This document shows, in pieces, positions 12,233 to 24,214 of a stretch of 64,000 nucleotides of DNA (its first letter is position 1; every line of letters starts with the position of its first letter). The notes under the pieces were generated by a model, which ran no database searches, was not told the DNA's origin, and saw only the letters and a list, made by a program, of their open reading frames with translations. The position numbers were made by a program, and so were the translations under genes. This DNA is from Macrotis lagotis (lineage: Eukaryota; Chordata; Mammalia; Peramelemorphia; Peramelidae): NCBI RefSeq assembly GCF_037893015.1, contig NC_133661.1, forward strand, positions 182,444,508 through 182,508,507, in the 5' to 3' direction.

Positions 12233-12262
12233 CCTCTCTCTCTCCCTCCCTCCCTCCTCTCT
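12182..12262 (+). repeat. (CT)n microsatellite in CDH24 3' UTR
   Basis: An almost pure CT tract grades into CCCT units. In the mature mRNA it would be a CU-rich tract of the kind PTB-type proteins bind. Confidence 0.9.
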
Positions 12263-13081
12263 CTTTTTCTGTCCCTCTCACCCTCCTCACTGACTCTCTA
12301 CATCTCTCTTCCCGAGTGGGCCCCTGTCTTTTTCTGTCTCTTTGTCCTACTTAACATATCTATTTGTCCCTCCCTCTGAATCTTTCCCTCCCTATCTGCT
12401 TGTCTGTCTCTCTCACACATTCCATGTCTATCATCTCTTTTTCCCCCGCCCACATCCCCCTGTGGTTTCCTCTGGTCCCTGTGACCAAATTTTAACAGCT
12501 TTTTGATTTTTCTGTCACCCATCTCAAGAACAAGAAAACTTCCAGCCACTGATGCCCACCCGCCTATGGGGAATACTTCACCCCAGGTCAGTGCTTGACC
12601 TAGAGCTTGGTGCTGGGAAGTGGACACTGCCCCTTCATCAGTGAAGCTGGGCAGAGGGACAGGGGTGGGCCTCCAGAGACCTCTTACTTCTTTGGGGGCA
12701 GAGCTAAGTGAGAGGGAACATTTCATACTGGGGATAAGACAGATGAGAGTGTGGACCTTTACCTCTCCTCTCATTTCCCTACAGATTCTGCCCGCATGGT
12801 TTCCATCCATCACTCATGGCCTCACCCTGGCCCAACTGACCTCCAGCGGGGAGAGGGAGCTAGGCCCTTGCCCAAGGGGCCAAAACCCTGAGTCTGCCCC
12901 CCAGGCCACATCTCTGGGGAGCTATGGCCCAGGGGTGGTCTGGCTATTGGTCTACTCTGGGCATTTCACATCTTGTGCTTCCATGTCCCAAGGGGAAGGG
13001 AATGTCGGGATAGGGGGTGGGGGGGAGCAGCTGGGAAGGGAGAAAGTGGGAGGAGGGAGGGGCCTCCATCTCTGATTTCAT

Positions 13082-13087
13082 AATAAA
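13082..13087 (+). terminator. CDH24 poly(A) signal AATAAA
   Basis: A canonical AATAAA lies about 1.15 kb after the CDH24 stop and is followed by TTTATTTTGTAAGGTCTGAG, a T/GT-rich downstream element. Confidence 0.75.
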
Positions 13088-13589
13088 CAAACACTTTATT
13101 TTGTAAGGTCTGAGTATTGACTGTGCTTTGAAACCAAGATTTCATTATAGAATTTCATGAATGAAGAAGCAAGTGGGAAATATGAAGACCCGGGTCCTAT
13201 CCCCACGCTGCTTATTTCTTCTTCCAGTAGCACAGCTCTCCATTCTTTCCTCCCTCTCTGCTCTGCTCACTCCTCTTTTTCCTTCCCTCCCTTCTGGGCC
13301 CCATTGTCAAGCCTTTCCTCATCCCCAACTGGGGGTGGCTGCCCCAGGAGGGCTCATTCTGGGTAAGGGGAAAAAAGAAAACTGAGTTTGACTACCAGAT
13401 GTTTTATTCCATCATTCTTGCCCCATGTGTCTGAAGAGGCTTAGATTTTGAAAAGACAACAAGGGGGAAAAGGCAGGGAAGAGCAGTCAAGGCAGGAGGA
13501 AGTGGAGGGAGAGAAAACTGAAAAAAGAAACCAACAGGAAGGGGATGAGAGAAACTCAGCAAAGCACTGTTGGCAGGTTTATAAAACTC

Positions 13590-13725
13590 TCCTCATAACA
13601 GCCCTGTAAATGTAGGTAGTGCAAGTATTATCTCCATTTTACACTTGAGGAAACTGAGTTCAGAGAGGTTAAATGATCTGTCCAAGGTTATTCGTTCAGT
13701 AAGTGGCAGAATCAGAACCTGGGGG
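13590..13725 (-). repeat. MIR-type SINE remnant
   Basis: The antisense MIR signature is present: ATCTCCATTTTACACTTGAG, GAAACTGAG, then GTAAGTGGCAGAATCAGAAC. Confidence 0.75.
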
Positions 13726-14382
13726 GAGGGGGTGGTAACTGGAAATAAGAAAATATGCAATATACAATACAAAATAGGAAATAACATATATTCCTGGTCT
13801 GGCAAAAGGAAGGGATGATCAATCAGTCCTTCCCCAATTGAGAAAAGGATGGTCAAGGATAATATAATCGAGAAATATAACATTTGGGGATGCCTGTAAG
13901 CTCGTGGACATTCCCTTCCTCTTCCAGCAGAGGGCATGTATAGAGGGGGGAGGTAAGAAGGGTTGGGTCCTGTACCTCACAGGTCTCCACGCAGATCCAT
14001 CAGAGGCCATCCTTGATATCTGATAATAGTCACTGTCACCACTGCAGAACCAGGACAGGGAGAATGACAGAAGCAGCTCAGATGCCTGACTTTCTCTCCA
14101 TTCTCCAACCTCCTGAATTTGTCTCCTCTCCAATGCTCTTGCAATTCTTCACTTTGTTAACAATAAAGCCAGGAAGGATTTGGGAAGTGATATGTGGACA
14201 AGACCCTCACCAACCTGAGAACTGGTCATTGGACTCATAAATAATTTACCAATATGAAGAACAGAAACTATGAAGGGGAGAAAAAAAAGGGAAAGAGAGC
14301 TAAGAAGAGAGGAAGGAAGGGATGGGACAGAGAGAAAAGCACAAAGGAAGAAAGAAGAAGGTAGAAAAGGATGAGAAGTAAC

Positions 14383-14575
14383 AGTGTACAGTGGTAAAAA
14401 CCGTAGGTCGAACAAAAGAGGTCCTGGGATCAAATTCATGATCTGCTCCTAGTTACCTGTGTGACATTTGGGCCAGGTATTTACCCCTCTGGGCTTTGGT
14501 TTCATCTTCCAAATGAGAGAGCTGAACTAAATGAGCTCTGAAGTCCCCTCCAGCCTTAAATCTTTAATCCTAAAA
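14383..14575 (+). repeat. MIR/THER-type CORE-SINE remnant
   Basis: Shows ACAGTGGTAAAAA, then CTGTGTGACATTTGGGCCAG, then TGGTTTCATCTTCCAAATGA and a CCAGCCTTAAATCTTTAATC end. Confidence 0.75.
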
Positions 14576-14589
14576 AGAAAAGTAGCGAA

Positions 14590-16360
14590 ATTAAGGAAGA
14601 AAAGGGGCTCATACCCCTGCCCTCTCCCACTCAGTCTGGGTTATTCATAGAATCTTAGGTATGAAATGGACTTTAGAGGTTATCTAGTCTCACCTCATTG
14701 TTATTTGTTCTTTGTGCTGGACGAGGGTCAAAATGACTCACCACACACAATGAAGAATTGCACTCAAGCCTCTCTGTCTCTCTGTCTCTGTCTCAGTTTC
14801 TGTCTTGGTCCCCCTACCAATTGAGAGATCCCCTGGCTACTTCCTCCATGGCATTCCATAGAAAATATCTACTCCTTTCCTGTCCTTTTTCTTTGCCTCA
14901 GTTATCCAAGACAGAGTCTAGAGAAATAGGAGTCAAAGAAAGGGAAAGAAGGGAACCTTCAACTGACTGAACCACCTTCCCCCCTCTTGTAGAGCAAGAG
15001 CAAGAGATAACATGGAAAAATCTAGAGATAATCTTCATGGCTTGTGTCTGCGGGGGCTATGTGTGTGTCATGTGTCTCTCCATCTGTGTTGCCATTTTTG
15101 TGTCTAAATCTTTATATGTACATCAACTAACACTGGTGAAGAGCACCCTTTTCCCCATGTAAACTTTTATCAAACTTAAAGAGCTATATAAATGTGAGCT
15201 ATTATTAGTTTGCAAATAGGACTCCACAAATATATGAACACAGGTACAGACCCTATGTGCCTGAACCATAATTAAACATTTAAAGCCTGGGTCCAAAGTG
15301 GCCCTTTTCTGATTCTCTCAATAAAAACACCATGGATTGCTAATTACCCAGGGGATCCAGTCCTAATTGCTGATCTACTTCACCTGCATATCATCACCGA
15401 TTACAGATGTCTCCTTTCCATACACATACAGAGTCATACAAAAGCATAACTTGAATAGATAGAGCTGAGAAGTTCTCCCCTACTTAAACCTTCTCCCACT
15501 CCCAGGTTCCTGAAATCTGTCTTTTCCTTTTTTTGAGTGGTGGAGGTGTGCTATGGAAAAAAGGAGCTATATTCAAAAGAAAGGATTGAAAACAACTTCT
15601 TCCTTTCCATTTCTAGTCTACAGTTCAGATTGACTTCTCACTCTGAAGGACTCTACTACCCCCCAACCTCCTCTGCCACCTCCCCTCACTGCTTTGCTTC
15701 CCATGTCTTTCTCTGATGCTTCCCCCCCATCATTTTCTTTGCCTACCCCTATGAACTTATGACATGAACTGGGAATACATTAGAAATCTGGTTCTGGGAA
15801 CAAAGGCTTATTAAACCCTTTAGGCTCTTGACCCAGACAAGTGGGAGAGGATTCCCAAAGGGAGGTGGTTGATCTTTGGGGAAGCAATTAAAAGGAGAAA
15901 ATTAGGATAAAGAAGGTAGTATGTAGGTAACAAGCATTTATAACACACATTCTAAAACAGGAAGACAGTACACAAAAGAGAGTTAGGGAGTAAGATGAAA
16001 AGGTACCCAGCTTTGGGGTCTGATGTTCTCAGAAAGTGAGAAGCCTAGCAAGAGGGATATAAAGATTGGTCTGCTGGGCCTTTCTTCCAAATAGAGGCCC
16101 CATGAGAAATTCACCCATGAGAGAATCAGAGCCATTAGATGTTCCAAGGAAAGAGATGAAGAATCTTTGGAGAGAAAGCCCAGAAACAAGAATTGATGGG
16201 AAGCTTAAAACTTAGCCAGAGCAAGGTCCGAGAGACAGAACCTTAGAGGAGAGGAAGAACTTCAGAGGCTATCTGAAGAAAGAATTCTCATCTGATAAAG
16301 AATTTCTCATACAGACATCCCTGACAAGAACTGGGGATACAGTGGGGCACATGGAAAGAA
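14590..16360. other. Intergenic, CDH24 to PSMB11, mostly unique
   Basis: I see no gene and no clear repeat apart from CT-rich patches. A short stretch at 15335-15400 has paired TAATTACC and CTAATTGC motifs beside CACCTG, which could be a small regulatory element, but nothing else supports it. Confidence 0.4.
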
Positions 16361-16364
16361 CTCT

Positions 16365-16505
16365 GGTTTGGAAGAATGGCTCTACCAGATGCTATCACCA
16401 TGATTTGGGAGGCAAGTAGTTTTGTCTCTCTGGGTCTTGATTTCCTTATCTGTAAAATGAAGAAGTTAGATGAGATAACATCTAAGATGTTCCTGAATAT
16501 TCTGA
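16365..16505 (+). repeat. MIR-type SINE remnant
   Basis: Shows CTCTGGGTCTTGATTTCCTT then ATCTGTAAAATGAAGAAGTT, the conserved 3' half of MIR. Confidence 0.65.
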
Positions 16506-16509
16506 GTGA

Positions 16510-16830
16510 AGATATTTAGTGTTGGAGAATACATTCTTCTGAGGCAACTTATTCTACTCTTGGATTTCCAAAGTGTTAGAGAATTTTTATGTTATGCCTC
16601 TCTGCAACTTATGTTATCCTCTAGTTTTGCTTCTAGGATCAAGAGGAACAAATCTAATCTAATCTCTCTCTCTCTCTCTCTCGTTTCTATCTCTCTCTCT
16701 TTTCCCCATGAAAGTTCTCTGAAAATGTGAATTGAAGATAGTTGTCATATACCCCCCCTTGTTTTCTGTGACATCATCTTCAGCCTCAAAAACTTCCAGG
16801 TCCACTCATCTGGATGAACTCTTAACTTGA
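16510..16830 (+). repeat. CR1/L3 LINE remnant with a CT microsatellite inside
   Basis: The order of motifs matches the CR1/L3 3' region: TTATTCTACTCTTGGA, TGCCTCTCTGCAACTTA, AGAGGAACAAATCTAATC, AATTGAAGATAGTTGTCATA. A (CT)n run lies at about 16664-16700. Confidence 0.55.
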
Positions 16831-16875
16831 TAGTAGTAATCAATCTTTGCAAAGGTAGGGAAACTACAGGTTTAG

Positions 16876-17030
16876 TTTTTTAGTTTTGTTTTTTTTTGCA
16901 AGGCAATGGAGTTAAGTGGCTTGCCCAAGGCCACACAGCTAGGTAATCATTAAGTTTCTGAGGCTGGATTTGAACTCAGGTACTCCTGACTCCAGGGCCA
17001 GTGCTCTATCCACTTCACCTAGCTACTCTC
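16876..17030 (-). repeat. Marsupial tRNA-derived SINE
   Basis: Antisense copy: TTTTTTGCAAGGCAATGGAG, then GCTTGCCCAAGGCCACACAG, ending CACTTCACCTAGCTAC. Confidence 0.9.
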
Positions 17031-17049
17031 AGGAAACTACAGGTAATGG

Positions 17050-19060
17050 ACACCATAGCTCATGCTAGACTTTTTTTTCAGTGTATCAGTATTTTTCCTC
17101 TTATTGTTATGAGACAGATCTATGAAGGGGTAGGGAAAAGGAATGCAATGATAAATATAGGTAATGTGAAAACAAAGATTATCAATAAAAATTTATTTTT
17201 AAAAACATGTAACCAGAACAGAAGGCAGTGCTTCAAGTGTGGGCTAACCAAGAAGAAGATTGAATCAACTTTTTTGGTGGCTCTGCAGCATTGCCAATAA
17301 CTCTTGAGTTTTCTGTCTTCCAAACCCTGACCCCCAAATCTTGTTCATAGAAATTATTAACAGCCCTAACTCCTTTCTTGAACTACAACTGATTTTTTTA
17401 ACCACTCTACAGGACTTTATATATGTATATCCCTCTTGTACAACCATGATCTGCTCCCAAGTCACAATGAGTTGTCAAACTCCCCATCCTGCTGGAATAG
17501 ATGCTACAAAACCACACCTTTGTCACAACTCTATTACTTTTTTTCTACTACTCTGCCACCTGTCTTCCTTCTCCTCTCCTCTCTCCACCCCCCACTCCCA
17601 AGAACAAACTAGAAATCAAGGAATGGAAAAAAGAGACAAAAGAAAAGAAAAAAAGAGGTGGGGTCTTTGGGGAATAGTTTCATGAAGTCAGTTGGGAAAG
17701 CTAGAGAATTAGGATGGGGAATGAAAGAACTACCTTTGGTCTCACTGGGGAATGCTACAAGACCCATCTGACAGCAAGTGTGTACTGACTGGAGCCCGTC
17801 AAAAAATGAGGTGGGAGACATCTATAAATTAGGCAAATAGGATGAATCTGAGTATTTATCACCCTATCGATATGCCTTCCCTTCTCTGCTTTTATCTGCC
17901 TGGAATGCCACAAAAAACCCCATTTCTCTCCCATGTCTTTTCCTTGTACTCCCCAGCCCTAGTGCCCCTGAACATGCTCTGCCAACCATTCCATGCACGA
18001 TTTCATTCCTGGCTCTTCATTTCCTTCTTGAAAGCTATCATGCCTACCACTTCTCTGCAACCCCACTCTATCCTCATGTCCCATCTGATTCTCTCATGTT
18101 ACCTAGCCCCTAGTGAAGATACTCTGTCTCTGTCTCTGTCTCTGTGTGTGTGTCTTTATGTCTCTCTCATCATTTGCTTAATGAAAACGGAAGATGTATG
18201 GAGAGGAAACAGCAAGGATCAGGTCCCAAGGTCTGGGCTCAACAAACTATCTCCCTAGCTAGATTATTCAACCACTCCCAAAGAGCCCATTTGATGGTTC
18301 CCCAGTCCCAAGGTATGGGGCAAGGAATAGAGGGAAGAGGAAGATTAAGAAAGGATTAGATACAGGCAGATATTACCCTACCCTATGCCCCCTCTACCCT
18401 GTCCCTCTCAACCTGAGTTTACACATAAACATTTCTTCCCCCCATATGTCAATTCATGAAATCCTTAAGGTCATGATCTTCTCAATTCCTGAAGGACTGA
18501 GATGGTGTCTGTGGAGAGAGGAAAAAGGTTCCTGTGACTGTCCCTTCTGCAGACCTTCTTTTATCTCGCCTTAGGAGGCCAAGAACATGGGGATCATTCA
18601 TCTGCACAATCAGAAGTACTGTACCATTTATATAGCCCATAGTCAGGAATGAAATATATGGGATCTGGGCTATGGCCCCAAACCTGAAACTTCTAAAATG
18701 TCTGTTTGTCTTCATATTCAGAGAAGGCTAGTTTAGACTGAGACAGACCTATTTAAAGCAAACTCCAGGTCCAGAGACACCCCCCCCCCCCCAAGAGCAT
18801 AGCCTGGTGTTGTTCCACATCCTCTTAACTCTGGCCCCTCCAACAAACCAGAGTTAAAGCCTCTTCCCAAAGTGCTGGTTGTGGAGGCTCTGGAGCCCTT
18901 CAAGTGGCTGAGAGTGTTGTTCCCTGCCCTGGAAACCATCAGAAGGTGCAGGCTCTGACCAAGCTAGGTCAAGCAAGTTGAGACCTTTCCAGATTCTTTG
19001 TAGACCACAAAGAGGGGAAGGATGGGGGCAGGAACAAGCCCAGGGAGAGGTAGAGGAGCT
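17050..19060. other. Intergenic, CDH24 to PSMB11
   Basis: Mostly unique sequence with a simple TCTG/TG repeat at 18117-18150 and a C homopolymer at 18780-18792. I see no exon. Confidence 0.4.
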
Positions 19061-19064
19061 TCAC

Positions 19065-19190
19065 ATTCCTAGAATATAAGCTTCTTGAGAACAAAGTCTG
19101 TGTTTCATTTCATCATCTTATCCCTCTCCTACCACAGGTACCTCCCATACATTGTTGGTGCCTAATAAATATTGGTAGACTTTAATTTTA
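19065..19190 (+). repeat. L2/MIR-family 3' end fragment
   Basis: Shows TATAAGCTTCTTGAGAACAA, then a CCATACATTGTTGGTGCCTAATAAATATTGG-type ending (given at 19147-19175), the common LINE2-like 3' end. Confidence 0.5.
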
Positions 19191-20003
19191 ATAATTGGAA
19201 GGCTACAGTCCTTAGAGAGAAACATCATGTGGCTCAGCCCAGGAATTTGTTTCCCTTCCCCCATTTAGGATTCCCTATTCTTTGACAAAGCAGGGCCACA
19301 GAGAACTATAGAATTGTGCAGCTGGAAGCATTGAGTCTCAGAAATTAATTAACCCCTACATAAAGGTCAGACTATAGCATTCCCAATGTCCCAGTGTAAG
19401 AATCAGGCTGGGAAGAGATGAGGCCAGCATTAGATGGAGGTGGAGGGAACAATAGGCAAGTGCCAAAGTGTTTCTACCCACAGAATTAGAGGGAAACAAA
19501 GAAAGGGAGAAAGCAGAAGAGAGAAACAGCTAACGGCAGGAAGGAACAGAAATCGCAATGAAGAAAACAAAAAGGTAGAAAGGAATGAAGAAAGCATGTG
19601 TGGGAGAGCAAAGAAGGGAAATAGGTAAGAGGAGAGTGAAAACAGGGAAGCTAGTTCACATAATTAGGGGGAAATTCAGAGAAGGGAAGAATGCTTGAGG
19701 GATCTATTCAGATGGATCAGAGGACAAGGAGAGAAGTCAATTGGTGTGGAAGTAGGGCTGGATGGTGTCTTCTATAAGTGGGGAGGGAGATCTGGGGAAG
19801 ATAGTCTCATGATTTGGTCTGGGGATGGGGGTGGGGGCTTCATTCACCGGGCCATGACAGCCTGTTGTCTATATACTGTGACTGCTCCTTCCATCATCTT
19901 TTTTGCCTCCAAGAGTCTCCTCTTCTGGTTCTGGAAGCTCCTCCTGGACCATAGTGGCATATCCTTTGTCTTGTTGGGTAGGGGGCGGGGAGGAAGAGAA
20001 GAC

Positions 20004-20789
20004 TCAGGGGGATATAGGGGTGGTCTCTTCCTCCTGTTCCCCAGTTTCCTGCAGACTGATATACAACACGCAGGCATCCTCTCGAGACACTCTCTCCCAG
20101 CCACTCTCCTTCACATGGTACAGGTCCACAGAGCCACCTGAGTAGGCATCTCTGTGGGTAGCATGGGCCACAGCTTGGCGAGCCAGAGTATAAGCCTCTT
20201 CAATGGTCATGTCATAGCGGTAGCCACGGTCCATTACACCATAAGCATAGGGTGAGCCAGAGCCTACAGAGAAGACATCACCAGCCAGGAGGGTCCCATC
20301 ACTGTAGACATAGAAGAGGGCAGGACCAGCCTGGTCCCAACCACATAGAGCTGTGGCCACACACAACCCCAAACCCCTGTAACGGTACAGCATAGTAGAG
20401 AGAAGCTTGGCAGCCCCTGCAACAGTGGGAAGCTGACCTTCCCTGAGAGCCCGAAGACGCAGTTCCCGCTTCAGTATTCGGTACCAGGTGGCACAGTCAG
20501 CTGAGGTACCTGAGGTTGTACCTAAAAGGTGCTGGTGGACAGGGATGACCTTCTGGGAAGCAGGACATGCCACATAGGAGCCGCAAGAAGATCGGGTGTC
20601 GGCTGCAGCGATGACCCCATGGCGGAATCGGAAGGCTAGTGTGGTGGTGCCATGTGTCAGTTCTGGACCCTGTGTCTGCAGAAAGACTCTAGGGTCATAG
20701 CCCCTGGGGAGAGCCCAGTCCTCAGCCCCAGGCAGGTGAGGGCTCAGGGCATCAGGGGTCTGCCAATTGCACACATTTTCCAGGGCCAT
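20004..20789 (-). CDS. PSMB11: Proteasome subunit beta5t (thymoproteasome), single exon
   Basis: Intronless gene of 261 codons plus stop, as in human PSMB11. It encodes beta5t, the catalytic subunit that replaces beta5 in thymic cortical epithelium and shapes CD8 T-cell selection. Propeptide 1-47 ends in HG; the mature enzyme begins T48-T-T-L-A-F. Catalytic partners of the mature chain are present: Thr1 (T48), Asp17 (D64), Lys33 (K80), and the [15 protein letters not shown] and HRDAYSGG blocks. I chose the ATG at 20787-20789 because [10 protein letters not shown] aligns with human MALQDVCKWQ; an ATG four codons upstream (20801) gives MLPK in front and cannot be excluded. The C-terminus after LYISLQETG is about 40 residues shorter than the human protein and acidic (EQEEE). 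The protein is otherwise close to human over the whole fold. The gene is divergent from PSMB5. Confidence 0.96.
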   Translation of the reverse strand: MALENVCNWQTPDALSPHLPGAEDWALPRGYDPRVFLQTQGPELTHGTTTLAFRFRHGVIAAADTRSSCGSYVACPASQKVIPVHQHLLGTTSGTSADCATWYRILKRELRLRALREGQLPTVAGAAKLLSTMLYRYRGLGLCVATALCGWDQAGPALFYVYSDGTLLAGDVFSVGSGSPYAYGVMDRGYRYDMTIEEAYTLARQAVAHATHRDAYSGGSVDLYHVKESGWERVSREDACVLYISLQETGEQEEETTPISP

Positions 20790-20869
20790 CTTAGGAAGCA
20801 AGTGGAAACTAGAAGGAATTGGGAAGGGTTATATGGACTGTGATGAGGTAGGAACAGGACCAGGGGAAG

Positions 20870-20940
20870 CTAAGGGACGCTACTGAAACAGCTGGACTGC
20901 AGCCAGAGTGAGGTAAGAGTATTGAGAATGGACGCTCCTT
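20870..20940 (-). promoter_or_regulatory. Possible FOXN1-type ACGC motifs upstream of PSMB11
   Basis: Two copies of GGACGCT (20875-20881 and 20930-20936) lie 86 and 141 bases upstream of the PSMB11 start codon. FOXN1 is known to bind an ACGC core and to drive PSMB11 in thymic epithelium. That these particular copies are bound is inference. Confidence 0.4.
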
Positions 20941-20944
20941 TTCT

Positions 20945-22390
20945 CCCCCCCCCCCCAAAAAAAAGGTCCTAATGAAAGAGGATCAGGCGTGACATGAGGA
21001 GTCCCATGACTTGGGGGGGGCGGGAATGTTGTCATTCATAAGCAAGTTTCATCCTTTCTCACCTGTATTGTGCCTGAGAGTGACCCATGGAATCATCTCT
21101 TAGTTGTGGAACTCCTCTATCCCCTGGCAAGAATGGAGAAAGAGGAGAAGGAAGGGGAGCTGAGACAATAGCAGAGACCTACCTGCCTGCTTTTTCTCCT
21201 TTCTTATTTCTTTATCTGTCAAATGAGGATCATGATACCTATCTACTAACACTTTGCAGTTTTTATTGTTATTATTCTCTTCTTTCCATCTTCCTTTTCT
21301 TTCTTTCCTTCTTTTCTTCCTTCCTAGAGACTTAGTCTAGTTCACACATTCAGTCCAAGAAGGAGATAGACTGTGCCACAGAAAAGGGTAAAAAAATAGA
21401 GTAAAAGGGAAAAAGACATTCAAATCTCTCCTACACAAAGCAATCTTAACTAGAGATGAGTCTGAAAAGAAATTGTAATTTGCAACTGCCCCTCCCTGAC
21501 CTGGCATTAATGTGTCATAGTCTATACTTCCTGTTAAAAAAAAAGCAACAACAAAACAAAAAAACTGACAATCCTGACCTATCATCAGTAGGAAGTATGC
21601 TTTGAGACGTTTTTCATCAATAGGGAAAGATTGCACTGATACAGCCATATTCTCTCATTTATCCCCTTTGTGACAAATAGCATATATTTCCAAGACAACT
21701 AGTCAGGTCTAGGCTTGTAGTCTATAGCCAGACAACGGAATAAAACTAAGTGGTTCATCCACATTAATATCATGTGCTAAACCAGGTCATCCCTAGCAGT
21801 AGTCCATTTGTAGTCCTGAAGGGTTTTGTAAACCTTTGGGAAAAGGAAGTCATTTTGTCACAGAGCAGTACATTGCCTCCTCTTACAGCCCTGATGATAA
21901 AATTACACCACAAGCTATATTTTGACTGAGTCTTTCACAGTCTTAATTCCATCCCCCTACTTTGGGAAACCTCAGAATTGTGCCTCAAAATATGGGACCA
22001 AGCTTCTCTGACTAAGGTTGGTTCTATTTATTCTCTCCCTTCAGTCTTTGGATTTAATCCCTTCCTTTCCACCCCCACTGCCCCTCATTCCCTTTACCTT
22101 ATCCTCTGGACATTTACAGGTGACTTAACTGGTTTCCCAGCTCCCAGTCTCTTTTGATTGGTCCTGGTCCCCACAGTCAGATTCATCATCCAAAATCTTT
22201 GATATTTTCATAGTTTTCTCCTGCTCAAAAACTTTCAGTGGATCCCTGCTGCTTTACAAAATAAAACCCAAACATCTTAGTCCACTATTTAGGCCTTCTA
22301 TAATCTGACCACAACCTGCTTCTTTGCATTTCCCATTTCTCCCTCTCAAGTTCTTTCTGCTGGAAACAGATGGACCTGTTTATTGTCTTT
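20945..22390. other. Intergenic, PSMB11 to PSMB5
   Basis: Unique sequence with a C/A run near 20945-20964 and a TTCC-rich patch at 21280-21330. I see no exon. Confidence 0.4.
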
Positions 22391-22397
22391 CAATTCT

Positions 22398-22536
22398 TTT
22401 TTTTTTTTTTTAGGTTTTTGCAAGGCAAATGGGCCACACAGCTAGGTAATTATTAAGTGTCTGAGGTCGGATTTGAACTCAGGTACTCCCAACTCCAGGG
22501 CCGGTGCTCTATCCACTGTGCCACCTAGCCACCCAA
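22398..22536 (-). repeat. Marsupial tRNA-derived SINE with an internal deletion
   Basis: Antisense copy; the segment between GGCAAATGGG and CCACACAGCTAGG is missing about 18 bases compared with the other copies in the window. Confidence 0.88.
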
Positions 22537-22789
22537 CACAAGTAAATTCTTGCCTTTGATTATCTCATTCTTAGCATCATCAATCACCATCTCTTCTTCA
22601 TCCCTCTGGAAAGTCCTCCCTTCCCTTCCCCAAATATCAGAATTCTGTTATAACCTCTTTTCCTATCTCAAATCTTCCCCTGTAGCATTTGTCTACTACA
22701 TTCATTTTTAATTCATTTCATGATTCATTCATTTGATTGTCCCTATATTTTGCTTTGAATATTTGAGTCTTTGACATGTCTATATCTTG

Positions 22790-22970
22790 TCTCCACAATC
22801 AGATTGTAAGCTCCCTGAAGGAAGGAACAATATATCCCTTCCATAATTTCCTCTCATTTATTCAACAGGTATGTATTAAGCTTATGTACAAGACATGGGA
22901 GATAATTAAGTTTCACAACACAAGTCCCTGCCCTAAAGGACTTACAATCTAGAAGAGGAGATGTGTGTGG
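22790..22970 (+). repeat. L2-like 3' fragments
   Basis: Shows AGATTGTAAGCTCCCTGAAG and then CTGCCCTAAAGGACTTACAA, both common in LINE2/MIR-associated sequence. Confidence 0.4.
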
Positions 22971-23231
22971 ACAAATATCTACAATATCTATATTATATCT
23001 ATCTATAATACAGGATGGCATATTATTAGTGTCATAAATGATATAATTTCAACAAAAAATTAAGTGACTTCTATGTACAGAGCACTATTTGGCATTAGGA
23101 GAGATCAAAGATGAAAGAAGATAGGATTCTTGACCTTTGGAATTCCTGATCTAGTAGAAGAAGAATATGAAATACATGCAAATAGCTATTATACAAAATG
23201 ATGCCTAAAAGGTGAAGACCAATTGCTATTG

Positions 23232-23308
23232 TTCTCTGAATAAGTATGAATTGAAAGAAGGTAGAGACTTTTCTCTGAATAAGTATGAACTGAAAGAAGA
23301 TAGAGACT
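23232..23308 (+). repeat. Tandem duplication, 39-base period, two copies
   Basis: TTCTCTGAATAAGTATGAAY plus the next 18 bases (through TAGAGACT) occur at 23232-23269 and again at 23271-23308 with two differences. Confidence 0.9.
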
Positions 23309-23499
23309 AGAGAGAGGGAGACCAGTCAGAATGTATTTTTACAATCTAAGAATAAGGGATAAGGACCTTTTTTACAATGGTTAAAGAAAAAACAAAATGA
23401 AACAATGGAATTGAGAAGGAAGAATTGATAGAATATGGCATGGAGTCAAAGTTGATTCCTGATTTCTTGGCTAATTGACTGAAAGAATAGTGGCACTAC

Positions 23500-23790
23500 T
23501 TAATGTTTGTCCTTAATTTTCAAAGACCACAACATCAGGGAGGTGATGCCATGACAAGCATGTGAAATGGATTTGAGTGAGAGGGCTGTGCTAAGTCACC
23601 AGTTTCACTTTCACATCTGGGTCCAGGGGTCAAATATGAATCAGGTCGACTGGAGATGGGCCTGATGGGTGGCAATCAGGGTTAAATGACATGCCCAAGG
23701 TCACACAACTTGTGTCAGAGACTGGATTCGAACTCCGGTGCTCCTGATCCCAAGGCCAGCACTCTATTTACTGCACCCTCTAGCTGCTCT
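23500..23790 (+). repeat. Marsupial RTE-associated SINE-like repeat
   Basis: Begins TTTGTCCTTAATTTTCAAAG, continues ATCAGGGAGGTGATGCCATG and ends in a tRNA-SINE-like tail (GAACTCCGGTGCTCCTGATC, TCTAGCTGC). Its first part is similar, in reverse, to the tail of the repeat at 60.5-60.75 kb. Confidence 0.6.
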
Positions 23791-24214
23791 AAGAAAGTTA
23801 CATCCAAGTCAGTGGAGGGACTTTGATGCCAGACACTACTTAAGGAAATAAGGGAAAATAGTACTGGAAAAATAGTTGATTAAATGAATCTTGCAATTCC
23901 CTATATGATCCAAATGTGGGGGAAAATATATTCCTTCTTTTCAGTATGATAGTAGAGTTTAAAGAAAGTTGCTAGATTTCAGGTTTGACAATTCAGCACA
24001 GGTAGTGTTTGAACAAGATAAAGGTGTGTGTTTGGAATGATGGAAAAAGGAAGATTAAAGTTTTGTCATCCCCAGCAACCTCATGGAAGGGGTGATGCTG
24101 ATGCTCATTGGAATTCCAGGTGCTTACATGCTATACCTAGCAGTGGGAACATTATTATAGACACAACTCCATTTTCTGGTTTTATCTGTTTTCTCAACTA
24201 TATGTGAAACAAGA

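Larger units (their letters stand above)
11934..13105 (+). other. CDH24: CDH24 3' untranslated region
   Basis: The stretch from the stop codon to the poly(A) signal has no competing reading frame with homology. It contains a long (CT)n tract at about 12182-12262 and a G-rich stretch at about 13010-13065. Confidence 0.75.

Noticed and set aside
15335-15400. TAAT-rich motif cluster as an enhancer
   Set aside because: Short motifs like these occur by chance in AT-rich DNA and there is no further support.
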